Source: Actinoplanes liguriensis (GTDB taxonomy: Bacteria > Actinomycetota > Actinomycetes > Mycobacteriales > Micromonosporaceae). From it: a stretch of 5,249 nucleotides of DNA. Numbering within the stretch: position 1 is the stretch's first letter; each line of letters opens with the position of its first letter. The notes below the pieces were generated by a model that saw nothing but the letters and a program-made list of their open reading frames with translations, searched no databases and was not told the origin of the DNA. The translations under genes were made by a program, and so were the position numbers. Where the stretch lies: positions 9,868-15,116 of the forward strand of contig KL571426.1 of NCBI GenBank assembly GCA_000715855.1. The letters run 5' to 3'. Below are positions 1 through 4,133 of the stretch, piece after piece.

Positions 1-1
1 G

Positions 2-826
2 GGTGCTGCGGCTGACGAACGCGACGGTCACGCCGTCCGGGTTCCACGCCGGCTGCCGGCTCTCCCACGCCGCGTTGAGCATCAGCCGGTCGGCGGTGCC
101 GTCCAGCGCGCTGATGTGCACCTTGCGGTCGTTCGCGCTGGCGGGAGCCGCGGTCCAGGCGATCAGGCCGCGGGCGGCGTCCGGGTTCCAGGACGGCTCG
201 CCGGCGCCACCGGCGACCGCGGTCACGTACCGCACCGGGCCACCGGTCACCGCGATGCACCAGACCTGCGGGACGTCCGAGTTGATCTTGCCCTCGAAGG
301 CCAGCTCGGTGCCGTCCGGCGACCAGGACGGCCAGTAGTTGTCGCCGGTCCCGTCGGTGACCCGCTGCGGGGTGCCACCGCCGACGCCGACCACCCAGAG
401 GTCGCGGGCGCTGCCCTGGCCCTCGCGGGTCATCGCGTAGGCGACCCTCGTGCCGTCCGGTGAGACCACCGGGTGGCTCGCCACCTGCGCGGTGTCGGTG
501 GTGAGCTGCACCGGGTCGGCGCCGCCCACCTTCACCCACACCTGCGCGAGGCGGGACGTCCGGCGGCTGACGAAGGTCACCGTCGCGCCACGCGCCGAGG
601 CCTCGTCGTCGAAGTGCTGCACGGCGGACGGGAAGAGCGGGTCGGAGGCGGCGGCGCCGGAGACGACGCCGATCGACCGGTGCGCGGTGCCGACGTAGGC
701 GACCCGCAGGTCGGAGGCCTTGAGCGGAGGATCGCCGGGGGCGGCGCCGGCGACCACGGCCCACACACCGGACGCCGCGACGAGCGCGGCCAGGGCAAGG
801 GCCGGGAACGCCCGAGACTTCAGCAC
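2..826 (-). CDS. Exported TolB-like beta-propeller protein with PD40 repeats (C-terminus outside window)
   Basis: The minus-strand frame is open from a GTG at 826 to the left edge, giving 275 codons without a stop. The first ~30 residues form a Sec-type signal: K3 and R5, a hydrophobic core (ALALAALVAASGVWAVVAG), then AGAAPGD, which suits signal peptidase I. No lipobox cysteine is present, so the product is probably secreted or anchored by its signal. Four PD40/TolB-type motifs follow: HPVVSPDGTRVAYAM (about 118-132), WPSWSPDGTELAFEG (165-179), EPSWNPDAARGLIAW (210-224) and QPAWNPDGVTVAFVS (258-272). Such repeats build a beta-propeller used for protein or ligand binding; no catalytic site is visible. 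AGGA lies 7 bases before the GTG and supports this start. It follows the LuxR-type gene on the same strand after 73 bases with no clear terminator between, so co-transcription is likely. The exact role is unknown. Confidence 0.85.
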   Translation of the reverse strand, partial: MLKSRAFPALALAALVAASGVWAVVAGAAPGDPPLKASDLRVAYVGTAHRSIGVVSGAAASDPLFPSAVQHFDDEASARGATVTFVSRRTSRLAQVWVKVGGADPVQLTTDTAQVASHPVVSPDGTRVAYAMTREGQGSARDLWVVGVGGGTPQRVTDGTGDNYWPSWSPDGTELAFEGKINSDVPQVWCIAVTGGPVRYVTAVAGGAGEPSWNPDAARGLIAWTAAPASANDRKVHISALDGTADRLMLNAAWESRQPAWNPDGVTVAFVSRST

Positions 827-832
827 GTTGTC

Positions 833-838
833 ATCCTG
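833..838 (-). promoter_or_regulatory. Ribosome binding site of the TolB-like gene
   Basis: On the minus strand CCAGGA lies just before TGACAAC and the GTG at 826. The ATG inside AGGATG is not usable because that frame stops after four codons, so the site favours the GTG. Confidence 0.5.
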
Positions 839-899
839 GGGAACGGACCCGGAGCCCGCACCGGACGCCGGGGCAACGACGAGGGCAGAGTGCGTGCCC

Positions 900-1520
900 T
901 CAGATCAGGTCGTGCCGCAGCGCGTACGCCACCGCGTGCGCCCGGTTGCGCAGCTGGAGCCGGGTGGTCAGCTCGTGCAGCACGTTCTTCACGGTGCGCT
1001 CCGAATAGGACAGCTTGGAGGCGATCTCGCGGGTCTCCAGGCCCTCCGCGACCAGGCGCAGCACGTCGACCTCGCGGGTGGTCAGGCCGCGCAGGGTGAG
1101 GCCGCGCGGGTGCAGCACCTCGCGCTGCAGGCGGCCCATCTGCTCCAGCAGCCGGCCGAGCAGGTCGCCCGGGACGCTGCCCTCGCCCTTGGCCGCGGCG
1201 AGCAGCACCTGGACCAGGCGCCCGGTCGGCACCTCGCCGCGCCGCACGACGCCGACGACGCCGCACTCGACGGCCTGGGACAGTTGCGCGTCGTCCAGAT
1301 CGGACGCCACCAGCACCAGGCGGCTCGGACCGCGGCGCAGGTCACGCAGCGCGGCGAAGGTCTCCTCGGAGACGGCGTCGGCGACGACCACGGTGACCGC
1401 GGCGGAGGCCCGCTCGGCCTCGGCGACGACCCGGATCTCCGGGCGGCCGGCGAGGAGGCTGTTCATGCCGAGCAACGTGATCGGATCCTTGGCCTGGACG
1501 AACACCGGAACTCGCTGCAT
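900..1520 (-). CDS. LuxR/NarL-type transcriptional regulator with atypical receiver-like N-terminus
   Basis: The product has 206 residues, the usual length of a NarL/FixJ-type regulator. Residues ~1-115 look like a receiver domain (MQRVPVFVQAKDP, then alternating strands and helices). Residues ~142-206 are a clear LuxR_C helix-turn-helix: LTTREVDVLRLVAEG, then EIASKLSYSERTVKNVLHEL and the ending HAVAYALRHDLI. The receiver is unusual. The N-terminal acidic pair is reduced to one Asp (D12), D48 in VVVADAV is the only phospho-acceptor candidate and is not followed by the usual MP-type loop, and the conserved Lys is replaced by Arg (GVVRRGE, 93-94). Signalling independent of a histidine kinase is therefore likely; this is inference. 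The ATG at 1520 is chosen because GGGGGAG ends 5 bases upstream; the same frame extends to 1592 but would run through the promoter region and the direct repeats. The gene is divergent from the membrane protein at 1703 and may control it. Confidence 0.88.
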   Translation of the reverse strand: MQRVPVFVQAKDPITLLGMNSLLAGRPEIRVVAEAERASAAVTVVVADAVSEETFAALRDLRRGPSRLVLVASDLDDAQLSQAVECGVVGVVRRGEVPTGRLVQVLLAAAKGEGSVPGDLLGRLLEQMGRLQREVLHPRGLTLRGLTTREVDVLRLVAEGLETREIASKLSYSERTVKNVLHELTTRLQLRNRAHAVAYALRHDLI

Positions 1521-1525
1521 GATGA

Positions 1526-1532
1526 CTCCCCC
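1526..1532 (-). promoter_or_regulatory. Strong ribosome binding site deciding the LuxR-type start
   Basis: GGGGGAG on the minus strand, 5 bases before ATG at 1520. It argues against the longer in-frame start at 1592, which has no comparable site. Confidence 0.7.
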
Positions 1533-1553
1533 TTGCCGACCGAAAGCAGGGGA

Positions 1554-1559
1554 ATTCTG
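1554..1559 (-). promoter_or_regulatory. Candidate -10 element of the LuxR-type gene
   Basis: CAGAAT on the minus strand matches the TAxAAT-like consensus at A2, A5 and T6. It lies about 34 bases before the ATG at 1520, and transcription would start near 1547. No good -35 hexamer stands at the normal distance. That place is taken by the 11-bp direct repeats, as expected of an activator-dependent promoter. Confidence 0.4.
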
Positions 1560-1564
1560 CGACA

Positions 1565-1597
1565 GGCCGCTTAGCAAGCACTTAGCAGGCACTTAAC
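1565..1597 (-). repeat. Three direct repeats with 11-bp period, likely regulator binding site
   Basis: On the minus strand three copies follow head to tail: GTTAAGTGCCT (1597-1587), GCTAAGTGCTT (1586-1576) and GCTAAGCGGCC (1575-1565). The shared core is GYTAAGYG. A period of 11 bp puts all copies on about the same face of the helix. The array ends 5 bases before the candidate -10 of the LuxR-type gene and lies about 105 bases before the start of the divergent membrane protein gene. Regulators of the SARP class are known to use 11-bp-spaced direct repeats overlapping -35. The LuxR-type protein itself or an unlinked activator could equally bind here. Confidence 0.7.
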
Positions 1598-1666
1598 GGA
1601 CGGTGTGCCGCGAACCACACAGACCGGACGGGCATCAGGTCTGCCCGTGCCGGTTCCCCGACGGAC

Positions 1667-1702
1667 CTGTTCCGTCGCGGCGTGATCCCTACGCTCAGCG
1701 AC
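1667..1702 (+). promoter_or_regulatory. Candidate leaderless promoter of the membrane protein gene
   Basis: TACGCT at 1690-1695 fits the actinobacterial -10 consensus TANNNT and is followed by exactly 7 bases and then ATG at 1703. The transcript would therefore start at or next to the start codon. The -35 position (CTGTTC, 1667-1672, 17-base spacer) is weak. No Shine-Dalgarno sequence precedes either the ATG or the in-frame GTG at 1682, which agrees with leaderless translation. Confidence 0.5.
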
Positions 1703-2986
1703 ATGCGTGCATCCGCGAACCTGGGGAGCGAGTCCGTCTCCGTGTCCCCCGGCTCCACCGTGACGGTCCCGGTGACCGTCCGCAACTCGGGCGACACCGT
1801 GGAGGCCTATCGGATCGAGGTCCTCGGCGAACCCGCCGAATGGGCCGTGGCCGAGCCCGCGGAGATCACCCTCTACCCGGCCGGCAGCGAGACCGTGACG
1901 GTCACCTTCGCGCCCCCGAGGTCCCCGCGCGTCACGGCCGGCGAGCGCCCGTTCGGCGTGCGGGTCGTGCCGACCGACCATCCCGACGCGACAGTCGTGC
2001 AGGAGGGCGTGCTCACCGTCGAGCCGTTCTCGGACATCGCCGCCCAGCTCCAGCCGGCCACGCAGTCCGGCCGGAAGCAGGGCCGCTACCGCATCGACAC
2101 CGACAACCACGGCAACGTCGCCGAGGAGCTGGCCTTCGTCGCCGCCGACGGGACCGACCAGGTGACGTTCGCGGTGCGTCCGGCCGCGCTGCTCGCCGGC
2201 AACGGCACCCGGGCGGAGACCCGGCTGACCGTGAAGGCGCGCCGCTGGCTCTGGTGGGGGCCGCCGCGCGAGTTCCCGTTCACCGCCGAGGTCCATCCCA
2301 CCGGCGGCCGGGCCCTGGCGATGGAGGGCGTCTTCGTCCAGAAGCCGGTCATCTCGGCCGGTCTGCTCAAACTGCTGGCCGCGCTGCTCGCGCTGCTGCT
2401 GGCGCTGCTCGCTCTCTGGTTCGGGCTGGTCCGGCCGGCGGTGAAGACCGCGGCCAAGGAGGCGGTCGACCAGAACACCGCGCAGCAGAAGGCCGCTCAG
2501 GAGGCCGAGCTGGCGACCACCCCGCCGGACCCGACGCCCACCCCCACGGCCGCCGGCGGCTCCGGGAACCAGGGCGCGCAGGGCGGCGGCGAGCCGGGCT
2601 CCGGCACCGGGACGACCGGAAACGGTCAGGGCGAGCAGTTCTCCGCGGCGATCACCTTCCGGACCAACAAGGGCGGCTCGGCCGAGCGCAGCTACACCGT
2701 GCCGGCCAAGCGGACGTTCCTGCTCACCGACTTCCTGGTGGACAACGTGCAGGGCGACGAGGGCACGCTGCGGGTGACCGCGAACGGCGTGCCGGTGGTG
2801 ACCTACGCCCTGGAGAACTTCCGCAACCAGGACTACCACTCGGTCACGCCGATCCGGGTGCCGGCCGGCGCGCGGGTGAGCATGCTGGTCACCTGCCGTG
2901 CGCCGGGCACGCCGGCGAACGCGACCGCGGCCACCCAGTGCCGCGAGTCGCTCTACCTCAACGGCCTGATGCAGAAGACCAAATAA
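1703..2986 (+). CDS. Single-pass membrane protein with N-terminal Ig-like domains (COG1470-type; CIS-associated membrane protein candidate)
   Basis: The product has 427 residues. Residues ~1-108 are an Ig-like/NEW3-type beta domain (SVSVSPGSTVTVPVTVRNSG). Residues ~110-210 look like a second beta domain ending in FTAEVHP and AMEGVFVQKP. One strong membrane helix covers ~219-243 (LLKLLAALLALLLALLALWF). A short charged helix (KTAAKEAVDQNTAQQKAAQEAE) and a Thr/Pro then Gly-rich linker (~271-310) follow. The C-terminal domain (~311-427) is beta-rich, with C398 and C413 possibly forming a disulphide. With no signal peptide, the N-terminal domains are probably cytoplasmic and the C-terminal domain outside. 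This layout agrees with membrane proteins of Streptomyces contractile injection loci, often annotated 'hydrolytic protein', one of which is called CisA; that match is from memory and no catalytic residues are seen. The ATG at 1703 is preferred over GTG 1682 because the -10 element overlaps the latter. The gene ends on a terminator. Confidence 0.85.
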   Translation: MRASANLGSESVSVSPGSTVTVPVTVRNSGDTVEAYRIEVLGEPAEWAVAEPAEITLYPAGSETVTVTFAPPRSPRVTAGERPFGVRVVPTDHPDATVVQEGVLTVEPFSDIAAQLQPATQSGRKQGRYRIDTDNHGNVAEELAFVAADGTDQVTFAVRPAALLAGNGTRAETRLTVKARRWLWWGPPREFPFTAEVHPTGGRALAMEGVFVQKPVISAGLLKLLAALLALLLALLALWFGLVRPAVKTAAKEAVDQNTAQQKAAQEAELATTPPDPTPTPTAAGGSGNQGAQGGGEPGSGTGTTGNGQGEQFSAAITFRTNKGGSAERSYTVPAKRTFLLTDFLVDNVQGDEGTLRVTANGVPVVTYALENFRNQDYHSVTPIRVPAGARVSMLVTCRAPGTPANATAATQCRESLYLNGLMQKTK

Positions 2987-3001
2987 AACCTTCAAAAAGA
3001 G

Positions 3002-3035
3002 AAGACCCGATTTCCCGTACGGGCGATCGGGTCTT
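3002..3035. terminator. Bidirectional intrinsic terminator between convergent genes
   Basis: AAGACCCGAT (3002-3011) pairs perfectly with ATCGGGTCTT (3026-3035). The 14-base loop holds a second self-complementary segment, CCCGTACGGG (3014-3023), so the hairpin is nested. On the minus strand the stem is followed by CTCTTTTTG, a good U-tract; on the plus strand by TTTCCTC, which is weaker. The stem begins 16 bases after the plus-strand stop codon and lies 3 bases beyond the minus-strand stop, so it serves both genes. Confidence 0.85.
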
Positions 3036-3038
3036 TCC

Positions 3039-3944
3039 TCATTGGGCGATGCCCACCGGTCCCATCTCGATGTCGGGTTCCCTGGCAGCCTTCTTGAACG
3101 GCCAGCAGTCCTCCCATTTCTTCGCCTCGCCCAGCGCCTTGGTGAGCACGCCGGCGACCGCGATCGACAGGCCGGCGGTGCGGGCGCCGCTCACGAACGT
3201 CGCCGCGCTCATCCCGGCCGGGACGGCGGAGGCCGCATAGCCGAGCGTGCCGGCCGCGGCCGCGCCGAGCACACCGCCGGCCAGCTTGGGGAGGTTCATC
3301 TTCCCGTCCGCCCACAGCTTCTTGCCCTCGGAGGCGGCGTCGCCGAGCCCGGCGAGACCGGACAGGCCCGCGCCGGCGTAGGCCATCGGCTTGTTCCCCG
3401 AGTACGTCCCGGCGATCTGCAGCACCAGGCCGAGCCCCGCCCCGGCGTTGCCGAGCCCCTTGGACCAGTCCCCGTCGAAGAACGGCTTCTTCGCCGGAGC
3501 GTCCTGCGCGGGGGCCTCCTGCGCCCACTCCGGCTCCGGTTCCTGCTCCTGCTGCTGCTCCTGGAGCTGATCCGCCGCGTCCACCTGCTGGTCGAAGTAC
3601 GCCTGCAGGTCCTGGGCGATCGCGGCCAGCGCCACCGCGTTGTGCGTCGGCGGCAGGTTCGGCACGTGCGCGGCCGCCGCGTGCGCCAGCCCCGGGTTCT
3701 GCTGGGCGAGCGCCGCGCCCTGCTGGAGCACCTGACCCACGCCTTGCACCAGCGCCGGCGGGGCGCCGCCGTCCTGACTGCCGGTCTCCAGGACGCGCTG
3801 CGCCAGCATGTGCTCGACGGCCGCGTTCCCGGCGGTCCGCTGCAACGCGGCGACTCCCCCGTGGGCCGAGCCGTCGCCACGCTCCCGCGGGGTCGCGCCG
3901 ACCGGCCGTACGGGCGTGGTCCGGCTCTGCGTCTGCTGCCTCAC
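3039..3944 (-). CDS. Putative injection-system cargo: tagged N-terminus and glycine-rich hydrophobic C-terminus
   Basis: The product has 301 residues with no signal peptide. A basic, disordered-looking N-terminus leads into LQRTAGNAAVEHMLAQRVL (34-52), the tag also found in the divergent gene and typical of proteins encoded near actinobacterial eCIS loci. Residues ~60-125 look helical and Ala/Gln-rich. A Gln/Glu/Pro low-complexity linker covers ~127-152. The rest (~155-275) alternates small residues with hydrophobic stretches: GNAGAGLGLVLQIAG (165-179), MAYAGAGLSGLAGLG (187-201), LAGGVLGAAAAGTLGYAASA (221-240) and TAGLSIAVAGVLTKAL (256-271). It ends in a charged tail with WEDCWPFKK. Glycine-zipper-like helices suggest insertion into or packing against membranes, but no known toxin family is recognised. 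GGAG stands 5 bases before GTG 3944, so this start is preferred to GTG 3950. The frame stays open much further upstream, across the neighbouring gene, but that extension is a shadow. An injected pore-forming effector is inference. Confidence 0.8.
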   Translation of the reverse strand: MRQQTQSRTTPVRPVGATPRERGDGSAHGGVAALQRTAGNAAVEHMLAQRVLETGSQDGGAPPALVQGVGQVLQQGAALAQQNPGLAHAAAAHVPNLPPTHNAVALAAIAQDLQAYFDQQVDAADQLQEQQQEQEPEPEWAQEAPAQDAPAKKPFFDGDWSKGLGNAGAGLGLVLQIAGTYSGNKPMAYAGAGLSGLAGLGDAASEGKKLWADGKMNLPKLAGGVLGAAAAGTLGYAASAVPAGMSAATFVSGARTAGLSIAVAGVLTKALGEAKKWEDCWPFKKAAREPDIEMGPVGIAQ

Positions 3945-3949
3945 GATCA

Positions 3950-3953
3950 CTCC
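3950..3953 (-). promoter_or_regulatory. Ribosome binding site deciding the start at 3944
   Basis: GGAG on the minus strand lies 5 bases before GTG at 3944. It overlaps the competing GTG at 3950, which therefore has no room for its own site. Confidence 0.55.
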
Positions 3954-3990
3954 GATACGGTTGGCGGGAAGGCCCGGGAACAGCTTAGGA

Positions 3991-4018
3991 ATAGTGTCGG
4001 CGTGACGGTCACCGTCAA
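3991..4018 (-). promoter_or_regulatory. Promoter of the minus-strand cargo candidate
   Basis: TTGACG (4018-4013) and CACTAT (3996-3991) on the minus strand are separated by 16 bases. This is close to the vegetative sigma consensus, with five of six -35 bases matching. Transcription would begin about 40 bases before the GTG at 3944. The element lies in a local AT-richer island between the two divergent genes. Confidence 0.6.
4003..4017. promoter_or_regulatory. Perfect 15-bp palindrome overlapping the -35 region (operator candidate)
   Basis: TGACGGT-C-ACCGTCA is a perfect inverted repeat with 7-base arms around one central base. It covers most of the -35 hexamer and part of the spacer of the minus-strand promoter. 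Occupation by a dimeric regulator would block RNA polymerase. It lies 117 bases before the proposed start of the plus-strand kinase-like gene, so one protein could influence both. Confidence 0.6.
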
Positions 4019-4133
4019 TACCGGAATTCACTTCGACGTCATCCGGGGTTGGGCTGGATCCGTACCGGATGGAAATGTGCCTCTGGGGGCAGTTGACCGT
4101 GCCCGTGGAACTGCCCGGGCGGCCCTGCCCCCG

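Noticed and set aside
3..1099. Several plus-strand frames over the left end
   Set aside because: The minus-strand PD40 repeats and signal peptide explain the region; the plus frames overlap one another and lack motifs.
720..1574. Plus-strand open frame of 284 codons over the LuxR-type gene
   Set aside because: His/Gln/Gly/Asp-rich antisense shadow; the LuxR_C motif on the minus strand is unambiguous.
1757..1905. Further TGACGGT/GTGACGGTCACC-like segments resembling the palindrome at 4003
   Set aside because: They fall inside coding sequence for Val-Thr-Val beta strands and are only partial; the resemblance comes from codon choice.
1571..2995. Minus-strand open frame of 474 codons antisense to the membrane protein gene
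   Set aside because: It mirrors the codon bias of the plus-strand gene, has no recognisable domain, and starts inside the terminator region.
1603..3240. Plus-strand open frame of 545 codons overlapping the membrane protein gene
   Set aside because: Arg/Gly/Ala-rich translation typical of an off-frame shadow in GC-rich DNA. It crosses the terminator and the opposite gene, and the 1703 frame has clear domains and a membrane helix.
3520..3590. Short tandem-like run rich in CTCCTG/CTGCTG units
   Set aside because: It encodes the Gln/Glu-rich linker of the minus-strand protein. Unit lengths are irregular, so it is codon-level low complexity rather than a separate repeat element.
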